Positions 45,301-56,419 of a stretch of 64,000 nt of DNA are shown here, piece after piece. The notes beneath the pieces were generated by a model, which saw only the letters and a program-made list of their open reading frames with translations, did no database searches and was not told the DNA's origin. Numbering within the stretch: position 1 is the stretch's first letter; each line of letters starts with the position of its first letter. The translations under genes were made by a program, and so were the position numbers. Origin of the DNA: Undaria pinnatifida. Its lineage: Eukaryota; Sar; Phaeophyceae; Laminariales; Alariaceae. The stretch is taken from assembly GCA_012845835.1 (NCBI GenBank), contig JABAKD010000029.1, positions 9,784,231 through 9,848,230 of the forward strand, given 5' to 3'.

Positions 45301-47869
45301 AGAACGGGTTACCTTGACTTGACGTGATCCGGGAAGAGCCCTGGTTTTCAAACCCCGTTATTTTTGTTGTGACTGTTTACTGGATCAAGCGGGATATTTG
45401 AATTTTGGTGTTGGGCGGACATCACCACACACGAGGCCAAACAGTCCGGGCTGGGCGTGTACAACTTCAATTTTTCTTGCTCCGTTTACTTCTGTTTTAA
45501 GCTCCGCTCTTTTTTTTTTCTTGTCGGAAAGTAGCGCCGCTCTCATCTGCCTGCGCGCATGGTTCTCTGTTGATACGTGGGCTGCTCGGAGCGTGGAGCG
45601 ACTGGCACACCTCGTACTCAGTGCTCTGCAGTTTTTTTTGCCCCGACGCTCGGAACGACCTGCGGCAAGACGTATGCCCGGCGGATTTGCTTCAAGATAC
45701 CGGAGACGGTCCGTAGGATCGGAGTAGGGATTCGGGTTACCGGAATGGTGCTGTGAATTTTGGCCACCTTGCTTGTTCTGCGGTGGCTGTTTTTGTGTCC
45801 GTTCGATGGAACGTTTTTTTGGGGGGGGGCCGCTCATGTGGTTTGGTCCCCGGTTGGTTACTCTTCTGTTTCAGTTTCGATCGCCTCACGCATCGGTTTT
45901 TGCTCTGGGCTGACAAGAGGCGCGCAAATTGCTGCCCACCTTTTGTCAGATGTTACGTTTCACAAATATTATTTTGCACGTGTGTTGAACCTCGTCGTCT
46001 CAGGTTGCACCGCATTTGGCACAGGTTGCACCGCATTATATGGCTCAAGTCACGCCGCTTTTAGCGCATTTGGCTAAAGTTACACCGCTTTTAGCGCGTT
46101 TGGCTCAGATTGCATCGCATTTTTTGGCGCTGATTGCGTCACGTTTGTCCCGGGTCGCACCGCCTTTGGTTCAGGTACACCGCATGTGGTTCAGGTTGCA
46201 CCGCTTTTGGCTCCAGTTGTACCGCGTTTTATCGAGGCACTTGAACCCATCCTTGCCCGCAGCTACATAACGGTTACTGTACAGATCCACATTATACCGA
46301 CACCGCTCGGACCATCTGCGGCCAACGCTAACCCAGCCGAGCCTACGAACCCCACGTCTTGCACTACAGGAAGTAAGGGGGAGGAGGGGGCTGTCGAAGC
46401 GGGCGAAGGACGCGCGCGCCCGATGGCAGAACCCGGAATACAGGGAGAATATTCTCAGCAAGAGGAGGAAGACAAATGCCGACCGCAAAAAGGTGTGTGC
46501 GGTGTTGCTCGCGGACTGGCGGCCGTGCTGATCCCCTTTTGCGGTTGCTGTTGTTGTTGTTGTTGTTGCTGCTGTTGCCATTGCTGATGCTGTTGCCATT
46601 GCTGATGCTGTTGACGCCGCTAGTGTTTGTTGCTGTCACTTTTGTTTTATCGCTACAGTAGTACCGGTATGTGCACTGTGGAGGGAAAAAACGGAACTAT
46701 AACGTAAACCGGCACTACCCGCATACTGCCACTGCTGATTGTTCCGATCGGTGCCAAGAGATTGCACAGACACTGTACGGGCTGGTTCAAGTTCAAAACG
46801 CCCGAAATGTATTCCTATTCGCATGTCCACGCCGTCTTTTCGATTCAGAACGTGAATTTTTGCACATGTGCCCTTGCGGAGACCTCGCCTGTCGTTCTTT
46901 TTTTTTTTGCCTGATACGTCAGTTAAGAGTTTTTGGAAAATTTGGACCACCTTAAGACCAATTGTTTTCGGCAGAAAATAAAAACAGAAAGGAAAACCCC
47001 CGGAGGTCAGGCCTCGGGATGGACATGTAGAATACGTGTGCAAAAATTCAGTCTATCTCTCGAAGACGGCGTGGACATTTGGACTTTGGTGCGCAAAAAT
47101 CAGTAAGATACCTTATTTCCTTAAAATGACTTGGCTTTAGTGTAGGCCACGGTTTTTTCGCTAGATTCTGCTTCATGTTGAACAGGCAGGTCAGATCTTC
47201 GCTTTTTTGCGCGAAAATTTCTGCTGCCGTGGAGTACCTCCAACGGTCCGTGCAAAATGCGGCGGAAATTTGTTTTCGCCCCCGCTTGGAAAAAAGCCTG
47301 AATAGTATTGGAAAGATTGAAGGCCTGTCATTGGCCGATACGAGTTTCGCTCCTAGAGACAGCCCGAGGCCGTTAAAAAAAGAAGAGGTTATATCACCCT
47401 CTTACACTGGTCATGGGGGTCAGTACGTGATCAAATATTCGCCCTTTGACTAGATACTGCGATCGGCATTCGTGAAGGAGAGCATTTCGTGTTGTTAACG
47501 TGAACCAGCCTGTAGCGGGCAGCCGGCACTACTGAACCGGCCTGTAGCGGGCAACCGGCACTACTGAACCGGCCTGTAGCGGGCAACCGGCACTACTGAA
47601 CCGGCCTGTAGCGGGCAGCCGGCACTACTGAACCGGCCTGTAGCGGGCAACCGGCACTACTGAACCGGCCTGTAGCGGGCAGCCGGCACTACTGAACCGG
47701 CCTGTAGCGGGCAACCGGCACTACTGAACCGGCGCTATACAGGGCCCCCCACTGTATTACTGTTGATGTTGCTGTTGCCATTATCGTTGTCGCTTTTTGC
47801 TTTCGCTGTCGCTGTTGTTGTTGTTGTTGTTGTTGCTGTTGCTGTTGCTGTTGTTGTTGCTGTTGCTGT

Positions 47870-47901
<32 letters not shown>

Positions 47902-50900
47902 CTGTTGTTGCTGTTGTTGTTGTTGCTGCTGTTGCTGTTGCTGCTGCTGCTGCTGTTGTTGTTGTTGCTACCCTCTCCCCCCTCGTTCTCCTGACCCTTT
48001 TCTTAATCGGTTTAGTTTCGTTCGTCTTGTCGCCTCTCGCTGCTGCTGCTGCTGCTGCTGCTGCTTTCGCCCCTGCTGTTGCCGCTGCTGGACGTTTTGG
48101 TTGACGCTGTTGCCGTTCTCCTTGCGGGTGCTGGTGCTGGTGCTGGTGTTTGCGCTGCGGCGGGCAAGAAACTCGAGGCTAACCCGGCGCATCAGTCAAA
48201 CGATGCCGAACCGTTACCGGCTACGGTAGAACAGATCGACGGATTCCTCAACGCCACGAGCATCACCGCCGACGAGGCTACCAGGCGAGTCTTTTTGCGC
48301 CCGCCGAAATGAACAGCTAGGCGCTCTAAGCCATGGAAACGACTTGAACAACGTATGTTAGGGTCAAGCAACACAGCCTGGAGCCCGACCGACAGCGGGC
48401 CAGGTTGTACTCCTGAGACATATAAGGCTCTTCCACAGCGAGGTGGTTGCCGCCTTTGACGATGCCAGGTGTTGTTGTGCGTGCTGTCTTCGGTCGTTCT
48501 CTGCTCGCCTACCTGCCAGTGTGTGCGTGGTTGCCTGCCCTGAGCTGTACACAGATCCAAGGATGCTTGTAGCGGGGCGTGTACCCGGCTACCTACTCGA
48601 GTATGACCAAAACCGCTAGGTTTGGGACACGGGTGCGCCATGGAATGTATTTACCGGGCAAAACGCACCCTTGCACAGGCTACATGTTAGTGGTGGTCTC
48701 GTTTTCGTCTGCGTCACTTCTGCCGGCCTCGTTTCGCCCGCCCTCTTCGATTCGCTGCATTACCCTCGCGCAGAGCCTACGAGATGCTTTCCCAGGGTGA
48801 GCGGACTCGAAGGGAGAAGATAAGCCTCAGGTAAGGCTTTCGACCCAAGACGCACGGTACGGCAGGAACGCACCTGTTTTTTTTCAGGAGACAATTCACC
48901 TGAGGAGACTATACGATACCCCACCCACCTGACTTCGAGAAAGGAAACATTAAGAATGCACAACCTGACTGAACAATTCCAATGGCCTGCAGGAGGTACA
49001 CAACGAATATAGCACCTTCACACACGGCATATGATCCCAACGATTATTTTTTGGTTAGTGCTCAGTTTGGGAACGCCCCGTCGATCAAAATTGCTTTCAA
49101 GCGGAAAAACAATCTCCTGCCTATCGGGGAAAACGTCCCAAGCGAAGACGCTGTGGCCAGTCACGGCGGGCGCGGCGAAGCGGGTGTGGGGAATAGAAGG
49201 GTGTACCGCAGTGTCGCGTTAACCGGTTGCGAGGTCGCTCTGAGAGAAGGCATGCATACCCGGACCTGTGCGCCGGCCGGAACGAGAAAAAGGAAATTTG
49301 ACAACCGAAAAAGGCCCTGTCCATCCCCAGCCCTGGCCCTCATGTAGACTCTCTAGACGCCGACCCTTCGCCCGCATGATTTCTTTTCGGGAATTGTCGC
49401 ACCATAGCTGCTTGTTTGTTTGCTAAAGTCTGCAACCCTCAGCTGGGAGGGGAGACCGGCAGTCTGAGTTGGAAGATTGGGCTGTCGTATGGTGGTTGGT
49501 CAGCGCTACCCACCAACCTGTTTGGTCTCGTCATTACGTAAGCTAGTGGGTAGTGCTATGGAAGCAGCAGAATAACAGGGGCTTTCATGGGTCAGGACCC
49601 GGCCCGCTGGTCTGATCAGGAGGCTCTCTACAAGCTTGCACGCCAAGTCGGGGCGGGTCAGGAAGTATTCGAAATCTCACGGGTCGGGTCTGGTCAGGTC
49701 GGGTCGGGTCGGATCGGATCGGATCAGGAGGTTTTCAAGGATCACGGTTCGGGTCGAATTACCCTGACCCGCCCCGGTCCGCGAGAAGTGATCCAACCCG
49801 CGAAAAGCCCTGCAAAAAATGTGCTTGGTAGGGTTTGATGGACCTCTTGCTAGCATTGGTCTCCAGGGCCTTCCACTCGCGAAGGACAATGCTGGTGTCT
49901 CAAGAGCCTTCGAGCTTTGTTGCTGTTCACACTTCCCTGTTGCCAAGCGCGATCGGAGCCGTCGGCTTCGCAAACAATATGTATCGACATGCTCGAGGTG
50001 ACAAATAACCGCCGAGTGGAAATTCGTGTCGCCTGTCGATCAACGTCATCTCTGGGGATGGCGTCTAGGTGGGAGGGAGGAGGGGAGGGAAGGAGGGAGC
50101 GATATTTCTTTCGTTGGGAACGTGTTCTCCGGCCCGTGCGGCTTATTGGTTGGGCTCTCCTTTCCTTACCTTTGCCGGTTTTATACGCTGACCTACCATA
50201 AATTTTGCGAGTGTCACTTTCACGCGCGTGAGGAAAGCATCAGCGTTCAGGCGTGTGTCTGATTGCACTTCGGACGTATGAGCGCTGATTTATGGCGCAA
50301 TCGTTACACCGTTCATCGCACTCGTTGAACATTTTTTATTATCTCTCTCTTGCAAACGCGCGGCAGGTGGAAAGACCCCGCCAAGTGGCTGGCGGGTCGG
50401 ATGGCGGAGGAGGCTTCTAAGCGCAGAAGGCTGAGCGACCCGGCATATCTTCGCCAACGGAAGGAAGCTCGATCTCTCAAGGCCAAGCGCGCATACGCCG
50501 TGCGCCGCGCGAACGGCAACTCGGGGAAAGGAAGACCGCGGTCGAGAGTTGACCAGGCCAAAGCGGTGGCGGAGGCAAGGGAGACTGCCGCGGCTCGCGA
50601 GGCGTTGATAAAGGCGGGCCTGGCAACGGCGGCCGACTTTGAGGAGAAGCCCAAGGTTAAGAGGGTTCCGAAAAACGAGATCCCGACGGTGAGAAATCGA
50701 CGCGGACGGCCGCGGAAGCTGCGAACGAAAGAGGAAAAGGCGGCCCTCGCATTTAGGGAGGCGAACGGGCCGCGGCCTCGAGGGAGACCACGGAAATTGC
50801 CGCTCAAAACGGGCCAAAAGGTGCCCGCTCCAGCGCCCGTCTCGGGGTCAACCGTGGCCGCTTCGCTGACCAATGCAGTTAAGAATTGGATGGCGGAGGC

Positions 50901-51318
50901 GGCGGCACAAGCCGCGGAAGAATTTCCGGGCATGCCGCCGGCGGTCGGGCCGCAGGTAGAAGCTCTTGCCATCTCCAGAACGAAGGAGATGACGGGGGCG
51001 CAGACGGGTGAGTGGACGCCGCAAATGACGGATATAGCGGCTGCTGGGGTTGAGGCGTGGTCACAGGCTTGGGAGTCAGTCTCCGCTTCCGCCGCCGCTG
51101 CGGCGGATGGACCGTCACGTACTGGTGATGCCCGGTCAATTGCGATGCCGGAAGTGGGTGTCGTAGAGGCTGCCGCGACGTCGGTGGCCGAAAGTCCGGG
51201 AACAGCGGATGACTCCGCAGCAGCAGCAGCAGCAGTAGCAGCGGCCGAAAAAACCGATATGGCGCTCAAAACAGCCCCTGCGGCGTCTCTGCGACAACCG
51301 AAAAAGCTGTCTGGGTAA
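42141..51318 (+). CDS. AT-hook nuclear protein, six mapped exons, 5' incomplete
   Basis: Proposed join 42141-42339, 42573-42688, 43247-43378, 45066-45117, 48774-48796 and 50367-51318. All introns are GT..CAG and all phases agree (0, 2, 2, 0, 2). The last exon carries three AT-hook-like cores: GKGRPRSR, RRGRPRKL and PRGRPRKL. AT hooks bind the minor groove of AT-rich DNA, so a chromatin role is likely. Upstream exons encode MKSDVDLLESLQDVL, ARPILARAKRYKAPRVEYEK and SVYVYRGDSPDPKK, with no recognised domain. The basic WKDPAKWLAGR...RQRKEARSLKAKRAY precedes the hooks. The acidic/Ala-rich C-terminus has few motifs. The first mapped exon needs a preceding exon in phase 2. The true start was not found. 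Confidence 0.65.
42573..42688 (+). CDS. AT-hook gene exon
   Basis: Acceptor GCCACCCGGCAG, donor GTGAGC. Encodes MKSDVDLLESLQDVL, then GDRVVGEIARPILARAK plus two bases of Arg. Its ATG could serve as a start if the upstream exon is wrong. Confidence 0.7.
43247..43378 (+). CDS. AT-hook gene exon
   Basis: Acceptor CCTTCGTGTCAG, donor GTATAA. Encodes YKAPRVEYEKRQAARKVAEA and SVYVYRGDSPDPKKIPVDI; basic and charged. Confidence 0.7.
45066..45117 (+). CDS. 52-nt AT-hook gene exon
   Basis: A long pyrimidine tract and CCTCCGCAG precede it; the donor is GTAGGT. Encodes PRARVPPPARQRTSGRN after the split Arg codon. Confidence 0.6.
45187..45344. mobile_element. GGGTC-rich MITE-like element, copy 2 (158 bp)
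   Basis: Ends are inverted: CCAGGGCTTTTTACGGGT at the left, CCGGGAAGAGCCCTGG at the right. The interior is GGGTC-type repeats. It lies in an intron of the AT-hook gene. There is no coding capacity and no clear target duplication. Confidence 0.75.
46000..46235. repeat. Minisatellite (GTTGCACCGCNTTTGGCTCAG)
   Basis: Roughly nine to ten imperfect 21-30-bp units in an AT-hook gene intron. They give a repetitive hydrophobic open frame that is unlikely to be translated. Confidence 0.8.
47502..47733. repeat. 32-bp minisatellite, seven units
   Basis: Unit GAACCGGCCTGTAGCGGGC, then A or G, then CCGGCACTACT. Units are almost identical and differ mainly at one A/G position. It lies in an AT-hook gene intron. 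Confidence 0.95.
47763..48110. repeat. GTT/GCT microsatellite cluster
   Basis: Long runs of GTT, GCT and GTTGCT. Poly-Leu and poly-Val frames here are artefacts of the repeat. Confidence 0.9.
48774..48796 (+). CDS. 23-nt micro-exon of the AT-hook gene
   Basis: Acceptor CATTACCCTCGCGCAG and donor GTGAGC enclose 23 nt encoding SLRDAFP plus two bases of Gly. It converts the phase-0 end of 45066-45117 to the phase-2 entry needed at 50367. Skipping it would break the frame. Confidence 0.5.
49576..49812. mobile_element. GGGTC-rich MITE-like element, copy 3 (237 bp)
   Basis: CAGGGGCTTTCATGGGTC at the left and CGCGAAAAGCCCTG at the right. The interior contains GGGTC/GGATC runs and their complements. 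It lies in the AT-hook gene's last intron. Confidence 0.7.
50367..51318 (+). CDS. Terminal exon with AT hooks
   Basis: Acceptor AACGCGCGGCAG; one base completes a Gly codon, then 316 residues to TAA at 51316-51318. GKGRPRSR, RRGRPRKL and PRGRPRKL lie in the first half. The second half is Ala/Glu-rich with no recognised fold. The overlapping minus frame is a GC-composition shadow. Confidence 0.8.
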
Positions 51319-52400
51319 CGTTCATGCCGTCTTGTTTTTCGTCGCCTGTGTCCCGGTGATCCTCACCGCCGCAGCTCCAATATGCGCGAGGAAAGGCGGC
51401 ATCGAGCGACGTACACCACCTGGTAGCGTTAGTATTTTGTAGACGTAGTAAGTGTACAAAGAAGAAGCTGCATATATATGCTGTTTTTGCATTCAACGGC
51501 GGGCTCGGACCTGCATGCTGCATCCGAGGCTGTACCCGCTGCCGCACTTGAGCGTTTTCAAGACCTTCGATGTTCAGGCGCGACGCGTTCACGGAACGAA
51601 ACGGGCTTCGCACGCTGCCTCGAGTGGACGGTTCATCGACAGCAACGGTGGCTGTTATGGTGGTGATGTAGCCCCTTTCCCCGCTCCTCGTCGCCGCGTA
51701 AACGACGTTACAGCACGTTGTCCACTAACGAAGGCGACCCGGCAACGGCCGGCATCCGACACAATTTCTGCCGCCAAGGTGCTATAGCAGCGAGTTGCCA
51801 TTTTCCTCCGACGTTGACTTATGGGAGAGCCCGCAACTGTTGGCCGCGGCAATGGAGGTGATGGGAGGGTGCCAATGCGCCGACCATCTCCCCGGTCGCA
51901 GCCGATTTGTTTCCTGTCGCCGACACGGCCTTGTGCCTCAGTGCAGTGCAAGTCCCGCTGGAACGGTGTCCCCATTTATCTGCGTGCCGGTTCGTGTTGC
52001 GGTCGACAGTTCTCCTGATGACACCAGCCGGTCTCACCACTTTGCCTCCCAAGCATGCCTGCCAACTCCTTTAGAACTCCAACCAGCGAGTTAAATATCT
52101 ATATATATATTTGGAACTAGTGTGGGTGTGTTGTTTCATTTCGATCTGCACCAAACGTTGTGGGAAAAATTACGTGGAAGTAAATGTGTTCGCTTCTTTT
52201 TTTTGTGGTGCGTTCTGATGAGGTTGAGCCAAAGGCAGTGGAGTCATCGGCTTGTCGGGAAGCATGACACCCCCCACAACGAGGGTGGGCGGGGGCAGTA
52301 GAGCCCCCGTTATCTGCCGAGATGGCAAATTTCCTTGGTTGCGGGTGGCCGAGAGTAAGATGGACAGGCTTGTGGGGGCGGCGGCGGGGTGTGTGTGCAA
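51319..52400. other. Downstream region, no gene recognised
   Basis: Likely holds the AT-hook gene's 3' untranslated part. Short frames on both strands; a TATATA run is at 52100-52111. Confidence 0.4.
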
Positions 52401-52650
52401 CGACCCATATGCCAAATGTACGCGTCAAGCCGGGATCAAATGCGATCGCCTCATTCAGGCGGTCATGGGTTTCTTGGGGGGGGGGACCCATATGTCAAAT
52501 TTACGCGTCAAGCCGGGATCAAATGCGATCGCCTCATTCAGGCGGTCATGGGTTTCTTGGGGGGACCCATATGTCATATTTACGCGTCGAGTCGGGATCA
52601 AATGCGATCGTTTCATTCAGGCGGTCATGGGTTTCTTGGGGAGGGGGGGG
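52401..52650. repeat. Minisatellite, three ~80-bp units with poly-G spacers
   Basis: Each unit has GACCCATATG, TTTACGCGTC, GGGATCAAATGCGATCG and GGCGGTCATGGGTTTCTTGG followed by a G run. A decayed fourth copy is near 52735-52790. Confidence 0.9.
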
Positions 52651-53814
52651 GGGGGGGGCTGGGTTCCCACTTGGCAGGCGCTGTAGAGGGGGGGGCTAGG
52701 AGGGGTGACAACGACGCATGCATCTACTTTAAGCGCCAAGCTGCGCCGCGATATAATGTTATTCAGATGGTCATGGGATTGTGGAGACGGGGGGCATGGT
52801 CACCACTTGGGGCGGGGCTGTCCTCTCAGTTCGCCTCTGGCCGACCACCCCACGAGAGCGCAAAGTTGCTGTTTCATGTTTGAGACTTTCGGGTCGATGA
52901 CGATCCGAGGAGCCGATAATCGTTTCTGTTTTCCTGCAACAGAGGCTGCCTGAGGAGCCCCAGTGCTAGCGGCCGTGCTAAAGTGCCAAAAACCGAAGAG
53001 GGCTCTCTATTGCTTTCTTTCATGAACTAACGTTTTTGTGCCGAAACGCGTTGCCGTCGGTTCTTCTACGATAGGAAATAAACGAGACACCTGTTTCCAG
53101 TGGGTGACCTGGAAAACAGCTGACTCCGCAGTTTCAAAAAGTTGACTCCCCAAAATCGTCAAGGATTTTCACTTTCCCAAAATCGTCAAGGATTTTTTCT
53201 TCAAAATTCTATACGACGAGCATGTAGCAGTTGTTTTTGTTGAGAGAGAGAACCAACAACGAGTTTACTCCTTGGATTGTGCCTGGTACGTACCGGCACC
53301 TTGCGTGACCCACGTGAGCTTCCAACATCACGAGAAAAAGGAAAATAATAAAAAAACTGCCCAAAACACTGTTACCATGCTTTTTAGACCCTAACGCCAA
53401 CCCCAAACCCCCAACCCTACACATAAAAAACTTTGTCCGGAACAGCATTTATTTATTCGACGTTTTTTTTTGTTGTTGAAAATTTGGTTCAATCGCGTTA
53501 CACTCGTAAATAAAAAAATATTCCCCTATTTCCATGTTTTATCCTCTAAATGATAATTTTCCAGACGTCCGTAGAAGAAAGGCTTACTCGTACTGGGCAC
53601 CTGGAGAGCCCGACATTCGACGCACAAGCAAGTCGACTTTATTTTTCTTTTTTCTTCTTTTTTTTAATATATCCTCCGGTGGATGGGGAAAAACAAAGCT
53701 TCATACGTAAGCTCACCACATTTCCAGCGTGGTATCTATTTACATGTACGTCGCCGTGTCAATATAACTCCAACGCTTTCTTCGCAATTACGACGCTATC
53801 TTTTATTTGACGGC
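52651..53814. other. No gene recognised
   Basis: A short duplication (CAAAATCGTCAAGGATTTT) is at 53150-53195 and a telomere-like CCCTAA-related stretch near 53390-53425. Otherwise AT-rich. Confidence 0.4.
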
Positions 53815-53912
53815 CCTGATGCCAACAGGGAACACTTCTTGAGACCCCAAGATATATTAAAGAATGGCAAGGAGACCAACAAGGGGCACTTCTTGAGACC
53901 CTAAGATATACA
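53815..53912. repeat. 56-bp minisatellite, outlying units
   Basis: Nearly two units of the GGCACTTCTTGAGACCCCAAG repeat seen at 54611-54905. Confidence 0.8.
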
Positions 53913-54610
53913 AGGGCTCCGCTCCGCGGGCGGCTGACGCCGCCCGCTACGCTCGCGCAAGGCAGGGAAGAATGCAACTAAAAACATGGACATAGTTATG
54001 TAAAGGGGGCAGAAAGAAGAGGCCCACGATTTGGTGCGAACAGCGATTTGATAATGCCAAGAGCTGCTTGTGCAGAGCAAATTGCCCTGTTGCGCTCAGC
54101 TGTGATGTGTGCTTTTGTTACCGGTGTTACGTTCTGATCGGCAGTACGGGGGTAATTTGCGTGGGGGAAAAAACAGGGGGCCTTGAAAGATCAAATACAT
54201 ATTATAGAAAAAGAAAAAAGAGGAAAAGTAGTACTCCGTACATGACGACAACACGCATTATACCCGGTACTGCTCTATGTTCGAAAGAAAGCACAGCGCA
54301 GCGACACAGCACCGCAGCGAAGGGCACGGCACCGCACCTCATGGCTCCGCACGGCGCCACGCTGCGCTGCTGGGCCATATATAGCCGGATTGATCTGAGC
54401 TGGGCGTGCATGTGATCCAACAGCGTAAATAGTATCTGATGATATGTACAAACCTGGTGTAGTAGTACCGGTATGTACTATTGGCGTTTCGTATATCGAA
54501 CGAAGCTGGAAAGCAAAGAAAAGCTGGAAAGGTTCCGCAAGTAATATGGAAGTTGGAGCTCTGAGAGGCCAGGGATGGGCAATCCCTGAGAAAGACAAAA
54601 TTAAGTAAGT

Positions 54611-54905
54611 CTATTAAAATAATGACAAGGAGACCAACAAGAGGGGCACTTCTTGAGACCCCAAGATATATTAAAATAATGACAAGGAGACCAACAAGAG
54701 GGGCACTTCTTGAGACCCCAACATATATTAAAATAATGACAAGGAGACCAACAAGGGACATTTTTTGAGACCCCAAGATATATTAAAATAATGACAAGGA
54801 GACCAACAAGGGACACTTCTTGAGACCCCAAGATATATTAAAATAATGACAAGGAGACCAACAAGAAGAGGGGCACTTCTTGAAGACCCCAAGATATATT
54901 AAAAT
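54611..54905. repeat. 56-bp minisatellite array
   Basis: Five units of AATGACAAGGAGACCAACAAG plus CACTTCTTGAGACCCCAAG and ATATATTAAAAT; a further unit lies right of the DNA element at 56152-56212. Confidence 0.95.
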
Positions 54906-54906
54906 G

Positions 54907-56151
54907 CAGTCGTCCCCCCTTCAAAGACACTCTTCTTAAGGAAACTCCCCGCTAAAAAGACACATTTTTTTCCCAGAACATGGTGCCTCGAGGATGTCCG
55001 CTCCTATTTTATAATTAATTTTCAAGGGCGTCAGCCGTGAGTTGACGAATTTCAGGTCTATACTCATTTTGCAAGCTGCGTTGTTGGTACTCGTAATGTA
55101 CTATATGAGTGAGTTTTGATTGGGAGGTGTCTTATTTTTTGTCCACTATAATTGTAAGTATTGGTATTTATACTTTAGGTGGGGAATCTTGAGCTAGGTA
55201 AAACATCACATCTATTTCATCTTTGCAAGCTGCGTTGTTGGTACTTCCTATTTGTACGGGAACGGAAGAGACGGCGAGTACAGCGAAACGGTATACCTTC
55301 TTTCGAAGACTGTGCATTCGTTCACTCATGAAACTCAAGTCAAGCGAAGAACGAAGGAGGGGAGTGAGGTGCAGGCGACTCTTCGGGATATGTGGGCGAC
55401 GTAGTTTTTGGAGTTTGAGGACAACACACTTGGCATGCCCACATTCGTTGTTTGGGATTTTTGCCTTTCTCGTGGAGTTAAATTTTGGTATTTTTGTTTT
55501 TGTTTTTGCCTCGTGTTGACCTTTGGAGAAGAACGGTGTCCTCTTTTCGGTGTATTTGCCCGATTTTTTTGTATGTTGTGATCTGCGCTACCGACCGTTT
55601 CCTAGTGTCCTTCTAAGGGGTCGACTGGGTTTGTTTGGTCCGTATGTGGCAGGTAACTTGCGTGTATCGTATCAGAGCTAGTTCCAACGAACTGATGTGT
55701 CTCAGGTGTGTTCGCGATATCTCGGGCATGATGTTCTTCACCGTGAGGATAACGCCTCGACAATAAGAAAAGCCTGCAACAACACCAGCGCACTGCCGTA
55801 CACATTACAGCAAGAGCCTGCATCAACAACAGCGCACTGCCGTACACATTACAATAGGTCGTGCTGCACTCCTTCCCGCGTTTCGGTGGTGGAGGGAAAT
55901 TCAAAATGTGTAAAGTATTGGAGTGTACTACAGCAGTAGTGTTGCGGCCTTTGAAATCACGTGTTGTAGTTTTTCAGCAACACAGTTTCGTGGTCGCATT
56001 CCTGCTTCAAATGTGCGTATTTTGACATATGTTACACCTCCATTGGCCCCGGAGACGGTGAGTTAGTGGCCCCGGAATCCTAAAGACACTTCCCCGCGTT
56101 AAAGACACTCCCAAAAAAAAACGCGGTGTGTCTTTAAAGCGGGGTCGACTG
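54907..56151. mobile_element. pogo-like DNA element, non-autonomous (1245 bp)
   Basis: 24-bp terminal inverted repeats match at 21 of 24 positions; left begins CAGTCGTCCCCCCTT, right ends AAAGCGGGGTCGACTG. AAAGACAC motifs recur inside both ends. It splits a 56-bp minisatellite unit at a TA: the uninterrupted unit reads TTAAAATAATGACAAGG. The right TA is intact and the left one is now TG. CAG ends plus TA targets are typical of Tc1/mariner-pogo. No transposase frame was recognised. Confidence 0.75.
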
Positions 56152-56419
56152 TAATGACAAGGAGACAAAAACAAGGGGCACTTCTTGAGACCCCAAGATA
56201 TACTAAAATAATAACAACCAGAGACAAGCTTTTGAAAAAAAAAAAAAAAAACTTCCTATTTTCATCAGCTGGTAATGTGGGCGCGAGAAGCAATATAGTC
56301 CCGTTAGCATCACGATCTGCACCTACCTATCTACGCCGTAGAATGTACCAGGACCTGGTTCGGCGTAGCCCCAAGCAAGTGTTAAGATACGGCCTCGAAA
56401 GGCCTGTAATTATCCGAAT

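Noticed and set aside
47502-47733. Regular 32-bp direct repeats suggestive of a CRISPR array
   Set aside because: Units are contiguous with no unique spacers, and the setting is eukaryotic. It is a minisatellite.
47763-48104. Poly-Leu/poly-Val frames resembling membrane segments
   Set aside because: Direct translation of GTT/GCT microsatellites without start or domain.
48079-48312. Candidate AT-hook gene exon (EPLPATVEQIDGFLNATS)
   Set aside because: No good acceptor, and its end phase does not match the following exon; the 23-nt exon at 48774 fits without it.
50313-51269. Minus-strand 318-codon open frame
   Set aside because: Shadow of the AT-hook exon caused by high GC at third positions; no motif or splice support.
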